Shown: positions 34,501-46,493 of the stretch, piece after piece | Position numbering within the stretch: position 1 is the stretch's first letter | Layout: each line of letters starts with the position of its first letter | Source: Aegilops tauschii subsp. strangulata | Taxonomy: Eukaryota > Streptophyta > Magnoliopsida > Poales > Poaceae | NCBI RefSeq assembly: GCF_002575655.3 | Contig: NC_053035.3 | Location: 381,091,792 to 381,155,791 of the forward strand | Direction: 5' to 3' | Length of the DNA stretch: 64,000 bases | The notes under the pieces: generated by a model | Seen by the model: the letters and a program-made list of their open reading frames with translations, nothing else | What the model was told of the DNA's origin: nothing | Databases searched by the model: none | Program-made: the position numbers and the translations under genes

Positions 34501-37500
34501 AAGCCGAATGTCATAGTCGGGTAACAGAAAGCTCCAAATGGTGTGATGAAGGCAGTCTTCAGGCGGTCTGCTGGGTCCAACTTGATCTAATGGTACCCTG
34601 AGTAGGCATCCAGAAAACTCAACAGCTCGCATCCGGCCGTGGAGTCTATCACTTGGTCAATCCGTGGCAAAGCAAACGGATCTTTCGGGCAGGCCTTGTT
34701 GAGGCTGGTGTAGTCTATACACATACGCCACTTGTTGTTCTTCTTCAATACCAAGACTGGGTTGGCAAGCCACTCTGGAAAAAATACTTCCATAATAAAG
34801 CCAGCGGCGAGGAGCCGGGCTATCTCTTCTCCTACAATTCTTCGCTTCTCTTCTGACAGTCGGCGGAGGGGCTGCTTGACCGGCTTCGCGTCGGCTCGGA
34901 TGTGTAATTTGTGCTCGGCGAAATCCGTCGGGACACCCGGCATGTCCTTTGGGGACCATGCAAAGATGTCTCGATTCTCACGGAGGAAGTCGACGAGCTC
35001 GCCTTCCTATTTACTGTCCAGGTTTGCCCCAATGACTGCAAACCTTTCCGGGTTCTCCGGGTCCAGAGGTATCTTCTTCGTCTCCTTGGCCGGCTGGAAG
35101 GAGCCCTGTGCATCATAATCTTTGGGGTTGGGGGACAAGGCCAGCTGCTTGCCGGCCATGGCCACAACCCATTCCAGTATCTTCTTCTCTTCTGCCACTA
35201 CGAGGGACTCGGCCAGCCGACTGCTGGCCATAGCGCAATCGATGGACTTCTTGTAGTCGCTGGCTACAGTGATGATCCCCTTTGAGCTCGGCATCTTCAT
35301 CTTCAGGTAGGCGTAGTGGGGCAAAACCATGAACTTGGCCAGAGCGGGTCGGCCAAGCAAAGCGTGGTAAGGGCTCTCCAGATCCACTACCTCAAACCAG
35401 ATCGCTTCTCAGCGAAAATGATCCTTGTCTCCGAAGAGAACATCCATCTTGATCTTCCCGATCGGGGAACAGGACAAGCCGGGCACGATGCCATGGAACA
35501 CGGTCCGTCTTGGCGTGAGCTGCTTCGCCTTGATGATCAGCTTCTCTATGGTATCGCGGTACAGTATATTGATACTGCTTCCGCCATCAATCAGGACGCG
35601 GGAGAATCGGGCAGCTCGCCTCTCCGTCGCGAGGGTGACATCCAAGACTAGTGCGTAGGAGCCAGGGGATGGCATCACCTCTGGGTGGTCGGCCTGGCTC
35701 CAGTTGATGGGCTTCTCGGACCAGTGCATGAACTCGGGGGTGCTAGAGGCGACTGCGTTGACCTCTTGGTGCTGTAGGCGCCGACTGCGCTTGTCTTCAA
35801 CTTGGCTTGTGAAGACGACGTAGGCGGCGTGCTCTTCAGGGAACTCATCTTGAATGGCTCCGACTGCTGGTCGAGCCGCCGGCTGCTGGGGGGCTGGAGG
35901 CGGCGGGCCGGGAGGCGGAGGCGGCACCAGCCCCTCGCCCTTGGAGATTCGTGTGAGCCAGTGGCACTTTCAGGTCGTGTGGTTGGACGGCTTCGCGCCG
36001 TTGTGGAACTTGCAGGGGGGCGTCGAGAGTTTGCTCGTAGGAGAAAGCCGGCTGCCAAGCCGGCCTGCCACCCTTCTTCTTGGGAGCGAGCCGCTCTTCG
36101 GGCTGCTCATCTTCAACTGTGGCCACTTGCCGACTGGTGGAGGGCGGCATAGGGGCCTTGCGCTTGTGATCGTTCTGGTAGGGGCGCCGATTGGAGTCGC
36201 CAGCCGGCGTCTTGGGAGCCGGAGCGATCACCTTCCCAGAGGCGTCCACCCGAAGCTCGTTCTTCATCGAGGAGTTGGCCGTGGTGTACTTGTCCGCGAT
36301 GATCAGCAGTTCGTCGAGGTAGGCGGCTCGTCGCAGAGGAGTCGGTGCTTGAGGAGGGTGCCCTCTCGGCACCCGGCGGTGAAGTACTCGATGGCCTGAA
36401 CCTCGTGCCCCACCTCGCAGGAGTTGCGGAGCTCGGCCCACCGCGTGAGGTAGTCGCGAGTCGACCCGTTTGGCCCTTGGACGCATAGGGAGAGTTGGCG
36501 AGGCTTGGGAGGCCGCTTGTACGTGCTGGTGAAGTTACGGACAAAGACTTCCGTGAAGTCCAGCCAGCTGTTGATGCTGTAGGGCTTGAGGCTGTTGAGC
36601 CAGGTGCGCGCCGTGCCCTGTAGCATAAGGGGGATGTACTTCACGGCTACGCGCCGATTGCCGTTGGCTATGCTGACAGCAGTAGAGTAGTCGATGAGCC
36701 AATCTTCCGGCTTCAAAGAGCCGTTGTACTTAGGCGTGTCTCTAGAGAGCGAGAACCCTTTGGGGAAGGGTTCGTCGCGGATGCGGGGGCCAAAGCATGG
36801 CGGACCGACATCATCTTCTTCTTCTAGCACCAGGGACCGAGTCAGGCGGTCGATCCGGTGGCGGGCGTCATTCTCGCCGACTCCTTCGCGGTGGCCTAGT
36901 CGGCCACCAAGAGTCGGATGCGTGACAGGAGGCGGGGTGGGGTATCTCTCCCCTCGAGGCGGGGGAGGAGGCGGATTTCCTCGGCGCTCCACCGCTCGAG
37001 GGCGGCCTTCCGCGTCGCGCTCGATGGTGATACGAGTCCGGCTGCGGCTAGCAGCCGGCTCCTTGTCTTTCCTCGCGCGGGCGCCGCTCGCAGTCGGTGA
37101 CCGGGATGTCGCGGCGTGCTCCCGGTGCGGGGGAGGACTCTCAGCGCGGGCGCCGGCTTCGTGTCGTTCCGCGGCCGCGTCGATCAGCTGCTGGATCCGC
37201 CTTGTCATGTAGGGGAGCTCATCGGCTCCCAGCCCATTTAGCTCTTCAGTGGCCGCCTGAGCGGCTCGCAGATTCTTGAGCGGGGTGGTGTAGACGGGGC
37301 GGTCCGCCCCTAGCATGCTGGCGATGGCCGCGCCACGCTTCTGGACGAGGCCGGCTCGGCTCTGCCCGCCATGAGGCGGCGTGCCAAAGGCGGCGCGGTC
37401 GACTTCGCGCTGGCGAGCCTCGGTGAGGCGTCTCATGGAGGCTATCTTCTGGCCTTCCGCGATGAGGGCGAGGCGGCGTTCCTCCAAGGTCTCGGCGTCA

Positions 37501-37950
37501 GCGTCGGCCGGGATGGGGACGGATAAGTCGTGCATCGCAGCTTCCAGGGCGTTCTCGCCCGAGTTGGCGACGTGGCTGATGACCAACACTTCGGTGACAG
37601 CGCTGCTGCCGCTGTCAGCTCGAGGGAGGGGGTCGTCGAAGACCACCACGTCGGAAGGGTAGGCGTCGAGCGATGCCATGTCGGAATCAACAAGCATCGG
37701 GTCGGTGGAGCCGACCGACTCCAAGTCTATAGCAGGCTCGCTGGAGACGTGAAGTTGGTCGAGGAGGCTGACGAGGCAGCTCTCGGGGTAGTCCGTGCCC
37801 GCGTCGGACGCGGGCTCGTCGGAGATGCGAGCCTGGCCGAGCAGATCGGCAAGGCAGCTCGCTGCGCAGGCGTCGTCGACGCCTTGCAGCGCATCGGGGC
37901 AAGCGCCATCGGGCGCAGCAGGCTGGCTGCTCTCGCGGGGGAGGAAAAGG
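31592..37950 (-). pseudogene. G-inner gag-pol (gag, PR, RT, two RNase H, IN), broken
   Basis: Minus-strand pieces: gag about 37950-36303 (Retrotrans_gag-like, with a long Pro/Arg-rich N-terminus) and a shifted gag end to about 35930. Protease D-G-G is at about 35588 in VLIDGGSSINIL, and RT from 34943 has YVDD at about 34424. The first RNase H is followed by a second, archaeal-like one (FDGS at about 33556; D/E/D/D pattern) and by integrase with its zinc finger and D-D-E core (WGLD, TDNGT, NGQVERAN). Breaks: frameshift near 36315; TGA near 35973 inside the zinc knuckle; TGA after 35409; TAG at about 35007; TAG at about 34587; one extra G near 33826 (run of five). The stretch 33829-31592 is open for 745 codons. 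The true gag ATG is uncertain. Confidence 0.9.
32956..33061 (-). repeat. Minisatellite inside G-inner pol
   Basis: Five units around GTCCCCGGGCCG (+ strand) with about 18-24 bp spacing encode a Gly/Pro/Thr-rich linker between the second RNase H and integrase on the minus strand. The frame is kept. Confidence 0.8.
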
Positions 37951-37991
37951 GTTCCCGTCCAGAACAGTACTCCGGACGACGGTGCACCTGG

Positions 37992-38010
37992 CCCCACGGT
38001 GGGCGCCAAA
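37992..38010 (-). other. G-inner primer-binding site
   Basis: The minus strand reads TTTGGCGCCCACCGTGGGG directly after the 5' LTR end. This position and TGGCGCC core are typical of a tRNA primer site in grass gypsy elements. The tRNA is not identified. Confidence 0.75.
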
Positions 38011-39237
38011 TGTCGGGTGGTGGGTGCGACATATGCCAATGGGTGGCTTATCATTGTGGGAGCCAGTAAGACGTTGCCGGTGCCTGGAAACGGGATGAGG
38101 CGAAGACATGCACGCCGGCGAATCTTACCCAGGTTCGGGGCTCTCCGTGGAGATAACGCTCCTAGTCCTGCTCTGCGGGGTCTCTGCATGATCACTAGAT
38201 CAAAACAAGTAGCTACAAGTGCTCCCTGAGCTGTCGGATGCGGGGGAGAAGAAGAGCAAGGCTAGCTCTCCCTTTTCTCTCTATATGGTGTGTGTAACTC
38301 TATGAGACCAACCCTTTGCATGGGTGCCCCGGGGGGTTTATATAGGCCTACCCCCCAGGGGTACAATAGTAATCCGGCTGGGTGCGGGCCCCAGCCGTCA
38401 GTGTCTGTGTTCGCCGACTTCTCCGCCGGCCTGTGGGGCCCGCCGACTGGTGGGTCCCGCCGACTGCCGGCCTCTTGGTAGACAGGCCGGCCCCACCGCT
38501 TGGGGGTCTTGTCGGCGGCTGGTTACTGTTGCCTCGCCCCTGATGACGAGGGCTTTGTCGGGGTAAGCGTGGCTACAGCGTGCCGCCTCGTGGGCTCTCA
38601 CTGTAGCCTTACCTCATCTTGTCTCCTTAATGTGGCACATGCTTCGAGGGAGGGAGGTAGCCAGCTTCTGGGGGCCGGCTATGCCCCTGGCCGACTAGCG
38701 GAGGCCGGGCCGCCCTCGAGCGTCTCTCTGGCTAAAGGGGCCCGCCGCCCACGGGCCGTACTGGCGTCTGTCGTGGATGACGTCGAGGCCAACATGGCTA
38801 CAGTGCCGCGCCGGACAGGAGATGGCTGACTCGTATGGCGTCCTGTGGCCATGCCTGCTTCGGGATTCTGGGGTAGTGGGCTGTACTGTGGCCACGCCCC
38901 GTCTGATCACCGTTATGTGGCCATAGTTTTGGCGGGTGCGGTCTTGGCCGGCTTCTTGGAGCCGGCGTTCTTCATGGCCAGCTTTTGGGAGTAGGCGTTC
39001 TTCATGGCCGGCTTTTGGGAGTCGGTCCTTTTGGAGCCGGCTTCCTGGAGTCGGCCATCTCGTAGCTATCTTGGGGAAGTTCTGGGAATGGGTCGCCTTC
39101 TGAGAGTCGGCCCCTGGGATAGCCGGCCGGGGGAAGGCGGCCCTGTGCTTCGAATGCTTGAAGGCTCAAATGGCCTGATAATTTCTTGAGGAGCCAGGGG
39201 GAGTCAGTTAGGCTACCCGTGGTTATGTACTCCGACA
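38011..39237 (-). repeat. G-inner 5' LTR
   Basis: Same sequence as 25249-26476 with about 3% difference. TATA box at 38338-38345 on the minus strand is the probable promoter of the genomic transcript. Confidence 0.93.
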
Positions 39238-39242
39238 GAACA

Positions 39243-40030
39243 ACACTCTAAATCAGAGGAGTAGAAGACGATGAACCTCGACAAGATCCTTGCCGAGGAA
39301 GCCGACGAGACCCCCGGCAAGGTCCTTGCCGAGGACGACCGCGACGCCGCGGCAAGACCCTTGTCGGGGCCCCGGCAAGGCCCTTGCCGAGGGCGTCCGC
39401 GAGGCCACAGCTAGGCCCGCACCCGCCAAGCTTTCCACCGCCTATCCCATGCAGCTGCCAGCCCACCAGCCGGGCAGGCACCTGCGTGTCGACGCATGAC
39501 CCCTCCGCCAACTCAGCACCTGCCTACGTGGTGGCATGCAGATCTTCCTGAAGGCTCCACCACCGCGCCACCTCAGCTGCTTGCCTGTCTACATGGCGCC
39601 ACCGCCTCGCTGGCCCAGGAGCGTGTCGAGACGAGATGAAGCGGTAGTAAAGTAAGGGGACACGTCAGGGGCGCATTAAATGCGTCTTGTCCCGTAATGG
39701 CTAGCGATAAGCTTAGCCACAGTACCTCGACGCCACCTCCTGGTGCCACTGTGGTGATCCCTGGGCCTATAAAAGGAGACCCAGGGCATCTAGGAGAAGA
39801 ATTCGGACTCTTGGACAAGTTACGCCCCTGTAGCTAGTTCGAGCTCCTCAAGAACACAGATATACACATCCAAGCAGGACTAGGGTATTACGCATCACCA
39901 CAGCCCGAACCTAGGTAAACGACCCGCGTGTTTACACTGACTGTTGATCCTGCTCTCCTCACCACTTCCAGTGCCCCACAACCGTAGTAGGGATCCTCGT
40001 TGGCCCCATAGGTGTTGTTTTCCACCGACA
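39243..40030 (+). repeat. G-outer 5' LTR, right piece
   Basis: Resumes at ACACTCTAAATCAGAGG and ends CACCGACA, matching 49307-50094. TATAAAA at 39768-39774 is the probable promoter. It is rich in short GGCAAGG.CCTTGCC foldbacks. Confidence 0.95.
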
Positions 40031-40053
40031 CCTTTGGCGCGCCAGGTAGGGGG
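40031..40053 (+). other. G-outer primer-binding site
   Basis: TTTGGCGCGCCAGGTAGGGG follows the LTR end after two bases. By position this is the minus-strand primer site. The tRNA is not identified. Confidence 0.65.
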
Positions 40054-40084
40054 CGCAGTAGTGAGCATCTGGTTCTGCAGCCAG

Positions 40085-43000
40085 TAGCACAGTTCTTCAT
40101 CACCATGGATCCCAAGAAAAGGTGGCCACGGCGGTCGGCTCATCGGGAGCCAAGCGGCCCGATCCGGTGCGGGCGAGCAGCGGACCGGTCGCGGACAGAA
40201 CTCGAGCCGCAGCTCGCGAGCATCAGCATCGCTCTGGCGGTCAGAGCTTGGCGAGCGGCGCCGTTCATACGCCGAATGACGAGTCGCGCGCCGCTAGATC
40301 CCAAGACGGGGCTGGTGGGCCCCACGCAGGCGACGCGGGGCCCTCCAAGAACGTCGTTGTGCGCAGCGACCTCCAAGACGCCCGTCCTGGTGCCCACAGC
40401 GCGCTCTTCCCACGGTGTGCGCGACGAGCAGCGTCACCATGCTGATGACCCTGGACGCCGTTGTGGGAAGAGCCCTGTGCTTCATCCACAAGACGAAGGG
40501 GCCTACATACCCGCCGAAGCACTCGCGAAAGTGGCACGCAGCCGCTGGGCCGTGACGGAGCTCCTTCTAACGTGGTTAGAAGTCGAAGCGCCCCACGGTC
40601 CACGCAGCTTTTGCCACCACCCACGCCAGCAGAAGCTTTGGCGCGCGCGCAGCTGCTCCTCAATTTCCCTCCTGCTGCGGAGAAGCTTGACGAGTGGAGA
40701 GCCACCATCCGGAGCCTCGTTGCCATCGCCAACAAAGACGATCCGCGACCAACGGGGCCCTCAGGTCGGCACTCCGTCGAGCCACCACATGCCAGTGGAG
40801 GAAGGATCGGAGGTGTTGCGGCCACGGTGCACTCTCCTCCTCCATGCCAACCACCGCGGGCGTCAGCCCGTCATGACGACGCTTGTGATAATATCTCCAT
40901 AGCGTCGTCCGACCCGCGGACCCACCGCGACCAGCGCCACGTTCTTCGGGAGCGAGCTCACGAACACGCTCGAACCACCATCGGGCGCCGGCGCGATACA
41001 CGCGACCAGTCGGACAAGCGGGGAGGGCCCGCTGCGGACCCCCCGGCTCCGGGAGGCCCCGGCGGCCTACCTTACAAGGTGGACTGTCCGGCCTTTACCC
41101 GTGAGTTGCGGCAGTCCCAGTGGCCATCCCACCGAACATTCAAGCCTGACGTCGGCGAGAAGTACAATGGCAAGACCCATCCATCGGAGTTCCTCAGCAT
41201 CTACACCATCACGATGCAGGCTTCTGGGGCCCGCGACGATAAGGTGCTCGCCAATTTACTTCCCGTTGGCACTGAAGCCCAACGTCATGTCTTGGTTGAT
41301 GCACTTTCCGGTGGATTCCATTTCTTCTTGGTCGGACCTGTGTCATGAGTTCGTTGGTGCCTTCACTGGAGGCCACCAAGCTCACGGCCAGGCGAGTGAT
41401 TTGCAAATCATTCCCTAGAAGGATGGGGAAACCCTGCGCAAGTACATCCAGAGGTTCAGCCGGGTGCAGTACAACATCCCCGATGTTCACCCCGCCGCCG
41501 TGATCAGTGGAACGCGCGCAACCGCAAGATGCGCGAGGAGCTGGCGATGAACAAAGTCAAGGATGTGGTCGAGCTTTATGTTCTGGCCGATCGGTGCGCT
41601 CGAGCCGAAGAGGGAAGGAAGTACCCCGGCGAGGACGCCGGCTCGGAAACCGACTCCACGGATGACACCGCCACCCCGGCGAAGAAGGGCCGGCGCCGTA
41701 ACAGGAAGCGCAAGGGCAAGACCGTGCTTGCCGTTGAGGGGTCCGACAACACCGACGCCACCAAGAAGGCCAAGGCGAGCGACCCCGGCAAGGAGGTTGC
41801 CGGGTGTGCCGCTTGCCGGGCCTTTGCGGCTGCCGACAAGCCAGGGGGCTCCGACAAGAAGTATTGCAAGATCCACTGCACCAAGGGCCATGACCTTCAG
41901 AACTGCCGGCAAGTGGAGCTGCTCGCTGAGAAGCAAAAAACCTAATATGAACGGAGGGATAAAGAGAAGGGCCAAGAGGGTGCCGAGGGATCCGGCAAGA
42001 AACGTGACGGTCAAGGAGGCCATCGCGGCAAAGATAATCAGCAAGAGAGGCCCGCCCGGGGCTGTGACAAGAAGCAAGAAGACGATAGTCATGACGAGGG
42101 CGACGAGTCCGGTGAGCAAGAGTTCCAGAAGGCTACAGAGGCCATGTGCGTCGATGGTGGTGCCTCGCTGCATGCTTCTCACCGCCAGCTCAAACAGTGG
42201 GCGCGTGAGATTACAGTAGCAGAGCCCTCATTCGACACCCAGAAGCCGCTGAAGTGGTCCAGCACGCCCCTCATCTTTGACGCCGAGGATCACCCTGATC
42301 GCACAACCGCGGTCGGGTGTTTGCCATTGTTGGTCTCGCCAACGATACGCAACCTCAAGGTGAACAAGATGCTGGTTGACGGCGGGGCCGGTCTGAACTT
42401 GATATCACCTGTTGTGATCAGGAGGCTGCAAATTCCTGATGGAGACCTCGAGGAAACGGGCACGTTTTAGGGGGTCAACCCGGGAAGGAGCCAGCCAAAG
42501 GGGAAGGTCACGTTGCCCGTGACGTTTGGGAGTGAGTTGAACTACAGGACAGAGAGGATTGTCTTTGATGTAGCCGAGATCCCCTTGCCCTACAACGGGA
42601 TCCTCGGCCGCCCGGCACTAGCCAAGTTCATGGCGGCTTCTCACTACGCCTTCAACACGCTGAAGATGCCCGGGCCGATGAACATCATCACCGTCCCCTC
42701 CGACAAGAAAGTTGCGCTGATCTGCGCTGACCTACTCTACCGAGAAGCAGTTGCAGCAACTGCCGCCAAGGCACTTGCTCCTGCCGCTGAAGCCCCGGGA
42801 GGGAAGAAGAAGACCGGCAAGACCTCTTGCACCCAATCCGGCAAGCGAACCTCTTCGGAGTGTTGTGCTACCGTGGAGGACATGCCAGAGAGCTCCACCG
42901 GCAAGAGCAAGAAATCCAGAGCTGCACCACCAGAGACCAAGAAGGTGTCCTTCAAGGAGGATGGCACAGGAAGGGCTTTCACCATAAGCTCCACCCTCAA

Positions 43001-46000
43001 CAGCAAATAGGAAAGCGAGCTCGTCACTTTCCTGCGGGCGAATGTCGATGTGTTTGCATGGCAAGCCTCCGACATCCCCGACGTTCCCAGGGAAGTGATT
43101 GAGCACCATCTTGTTGGCTGTCCTCATGCACGGCCCGTCAAGCAGAAGGTCAGGAAGCAAGCTCTGTAGAGGAAAGAGTTCATCACAGAGGAAATTAGAA
43201 AATTAGAAGCAGCAGGACTGGTGAGAGGTGTGCTCCATCCGACGTGGTTGGCCAATCCGGTAGTGGTGCGCAAGGCAAATGGAAAGTGGAGGCTGTGTAT
43301 TGATTACACAGATATCAATAAGGCTTGTCCCAAGGACCCCTTCCCGTTGCCGCGCATCGACCAAATTGTTGACTCCACGGCCGGGTGTGACTTGCTATCA
43401 TTCCTCGACGCCTACTCAGGGTACCACCAGATCTTCATGACGAAAGAAGACGAGGAGAAGACAGCATTCATCACTCCATGTGGTACGTATTGCTTTTTAC
43501 AGATGCCTTTCAGGTTGAAGAGTGCTGGCTCCACCTTTGCAAGAGCAGTCCAAATTGGTTTTGATCCCTAGCTACATAGAAATATGGAAGCTTATATGGA
43601 TGACATAGTGGTCGAAACCAAGGACAAAACAACACTTGTACAAGATCTGGAGGAAACATTTGCAAACCTTCGTAAGATCAACCTCAACCTGAACCCTGAG
43701 AAGTGTGTCTTCGGCGTCCCTTCCGGCAAGCTTCTCGGGTTCTTTGTGTCACAGCGCGGGATTGAAGCAAACCCAGATAAGATCAAGGCCATTGAGCAGA
43801 TTGAGGCACCCAAGCGGATCAAAGACGTGCGTCGGCTCGCTGGCTGCGTTGCCACCATGAGCAGATTCATCTCCAAGTCCATGGAGCGTGCCCTTCCCTT
43901 TTTTAAGATCTTAAAGAAGGCGGGCCCAATGGAGTGGACCCCGGAGGCTGAGGCAGCGCTGCAAGATTTGAAGAAGTACCTCTCCTCTACCCCAGTGTTG
44001 GTTGCGCCCAAACCACAAGAACCGTTGTTGCTGTACCTAGCAGCAACGAATCAAGTGGTTAGCGTCGCACTAGTGGCGCAGAGAGAGGTCGACGAAGAGG
44101 CAGCGGCAGCGGTGGAGTCAACGGATGACGAACCGAAACCCTCCCCGGCAGGGCTCGGTCCCGGCAAGACCGAGTCCCCGGCAGAGGCTGATGCCAGTGC
44201 GACAGGGCCCGCGAGATCGGGTGAAGTGGCGCAGAAGAAGAAACTGGTGCAGCACCCAGTTTACTTCGTCAGCTCCCTCTTGCAGGGGGCTAGGTCGAGG
44301 TACTCAGGTGTGCAAAAACTGCTCTTCGGCCTCCTTATGGCCTCGAGGAAGCTGCGTCATTACTTCCAAGCGCACGAGATCACCGTGGTCACCCGCCTCC
44401 CTTTGCAACGGATATTGCATAGCCCAGATGCAACGGGGAGGATTGTGGAATGGGCCCTGGAGTTGTCAAGTTTCGGTTTGAAGTTTGAAAGTACCTCGAC
44501 GAATCAGAGCAGAGTCTTGCCGGAGTTCATTGCAGAATGGACCCCGACGCCCGACGAAGAGGTGCAGGAGACCACTCTCCCCGGCAAGGAAATGAGCCAC
44601 GACTGGATCATGTACTTCGATGGGGCTTTTTCGCTGCAAGGCGCCAGTGTTGGCATACTGCTTGTCGCGCCCACCGGAGAGCACCTCAAGTATGTCATCC
44701 AAATGCACTTTCCTCGAGAGATGTCAACTAACAACACCGCCGAGTACGAGGGTTTGCTTGCCGGTCTCAGGATCGCGGCAGACCTCGGAGTCAGAATGCT
44801 CATCGTCATGGGCGATTCTCAGCTCGTCGTCAGACAGATCAACAAAGATTACCAAAGTCCGTTGATGGAGGCGTACGTGGATGAAGTGAGGAAACTGGAG
44901 GAGCGCTTTGACGGTATACAAGCAGAGCATGTCCCTCGGGCGGAGAACGACATCGCCGACTACCTGTCAAAGCTTGCTGCCCCCAAGCTACCTGTGGAAC
45001 CATGTACTTTTGTGCTTCAGTTAACTCAACCATCCGTCGAACCATCAACCGGGCGGAACAAACGGAGGAAGCTGGGCCCCGGCAAGTACTTCCCCACCGA
45101 GCTCCCCGGAGCCGCTGGCGAAGATGTTGCCGCGGATGCCGATCCTACCACGGGGCGGCCGACTCCAGCACGGCCTCAGGCCATGGCCGTAGAGGCAGCC
45201 GCTCCTGCGGCAGAAGAGATGCCTTTGGTCCTTGCCGTCGAGCCACAGGCTCCGGCATGGGCGCAGCACACCGTCTGATTCCTCCAAATAGGAGAGCTTC
45301 CTGAGGAGCAGGAAGAGGCAAAGAGAGTAGCCCGCCGGTCTGCTCTGTACCAATTCGTTGACAACGTCTTGTACAGAAGAAGGCCAAATGGGGTGAAATT
45401 GAAATGCATCTCTTTGGAGGAACGTCTAGAGCTGTTGGCAGAGATACATGGAGGCATATGTGGCTCCCACATAGGGTCGAGGGCCCTTGCTGGCAAGGCT
45501 TTTCGGCAAGGTTTCTTCTGGCCCACTGCCCTCCAGGATGCAACGGCACTAGTAACCAGGTGTGAAGCGTGCCAGTTCCATTCGAAAAAGCTTCATCAAG
45601 CTGCCCAAGCCCTTCAAACCATCCCTCTCTCCTGGCCCTTCTCGGTCTGGGGGCTCGACAAATTGGGCCCTTTTCCCCGTGCCGTCAGGGGATTTGAGTA
45701 CTTGTACGTTGCAATCGACAAGTTCACAAAGTGGCCAGAAGTGGAAGCGGTGAGGAAGGTGACAGCGCAGTCAGCCATCAAGTTCTTCAAAGGGCTAGTT
45801 TGCCGTTTTGGTGTACCCAACAGGGTCATCACCGATAACGGCACATAGTTCACAAGCCACGCCTTCATGCAGTACATTGAGGATCTCGGCAGCAAGGTCT
45901 GTTTTTCTTCCGTGGCACACCCACGGAGCAACGGCCAAGCAGAGAGAGCAAATGCTGAAGTTCTGCGAGGCTTAAGGACGAAGACTTTTGACAGGCTGCA

Positions 46001-46492
46001 CAAGAGTGGAAGGCGCTGGATTGACGAGTTGCCGGCGGTTCTTTGGTCGATCAGAATGACGCCAAATCGAGCAACCGTCTAGACACCTTTTTCCCTGGTC
46101 TACGGGGCAGAAGCAGTTCTCCCCACGGAACTCATATATGGGTCACTTCGAGTGCTCGCTTATGATGAGCTTGAGCAAGAGCGATTGCGGCAAGATGACG
46201 CAACGTTCCTTGAGGAAGATCGTCTCCGGGCGGCTATGAGAGCAGCACGCTACCAGCAAGCCTTGCGCTGCTACCATAGCCGCAAGGTTCATGCCCGGAG
46301 CTTTGACGAAGGCGACCTTGTTCTTCAGCACGTTCAATCGGCCAAGAATTCCAACAAGTTGACGCCGAAGTGGGAAGGCCCTTATCGGGTAACACGAGTC
46401 AGCAGGCCCGGCGCGGTCCGCCTGGAGACTGAAGATGCCATTCCAATGAGCAACTACTGGAACATCGAGCATCTTCGCAAGTTTTACCCATA
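40085..46492 (+). pseudogene. G-outer gag-pol (gag, PR, RT, two RNase H, IN), broken
   Basis: Gag from about ATG 40085 is frameshifted several times. Its conserved part (FKPDVGEKYNGKTHPSEFL) is near 41143, and a C-terminal cysteine/histidine cluster (CKIHCTKGHDLQNC) is near 41866. Protease D-G-G is at 42378 (MLVDGGAGLNLIS), RT YMDD at 43593-43604, a first RNase H follows, and a second RNase H begins near 44618 (FDGA). Integrase spans about 45400-46090 (WGLD, TDNG, NGQAERAN), with a C-terminal region to 46492. In-frame stops: TAG 41416, TAA 41943, TAG 42468, TAG 43008, TAG 43167, TAG 43569, TGA 45276, TAG 45846, TAG 46080; a one-base insertion lies near 41251. The RT catalytic box and protease Asp are intact but the gene cannot be translated as one protein. 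Confidence 0.9.
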
Positions 46493-46493
46493 A

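Larger units (their letters stand above)
25249..39237 (-). mobile_element. G-inner: Ty3/gypsy element (Tat-lineage), minus strand, 13,989 bp
   Basis: Flanked by GAACA (25244-25248 and 39238-39242). The LTRs are 25249-26476 (1,228 bp) and 38011-39237 (1,227 bp), with about 38 mismatches by eye (about 97% identical). The primer-binding sequence next to 38011 and the polypurine-like sequence next to 26476 fix the orientation as minus. Gag-pol occupies 31592-37950 on the minus strand. The 5 kb between pol and the 3' LTR contains a spliced gene on the opposite (+) strand. Length and dual RNase H fit the Tat lineage. Confidence 0.94.

Noticed and set aside
36694..38229. + strand frames opposite gag of G-inner
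   Set aside because: They follow the GC-biased codons of gag on the other strand and run into the LTR. No TATA, no splice support, no recognisable domain.
40265..41001. Minus-strand frames opposite gag of G-outer
   Set aside because: GC-rich shadow frames without domain or promoter, unlike the B3-like frame near the 3' LTR.
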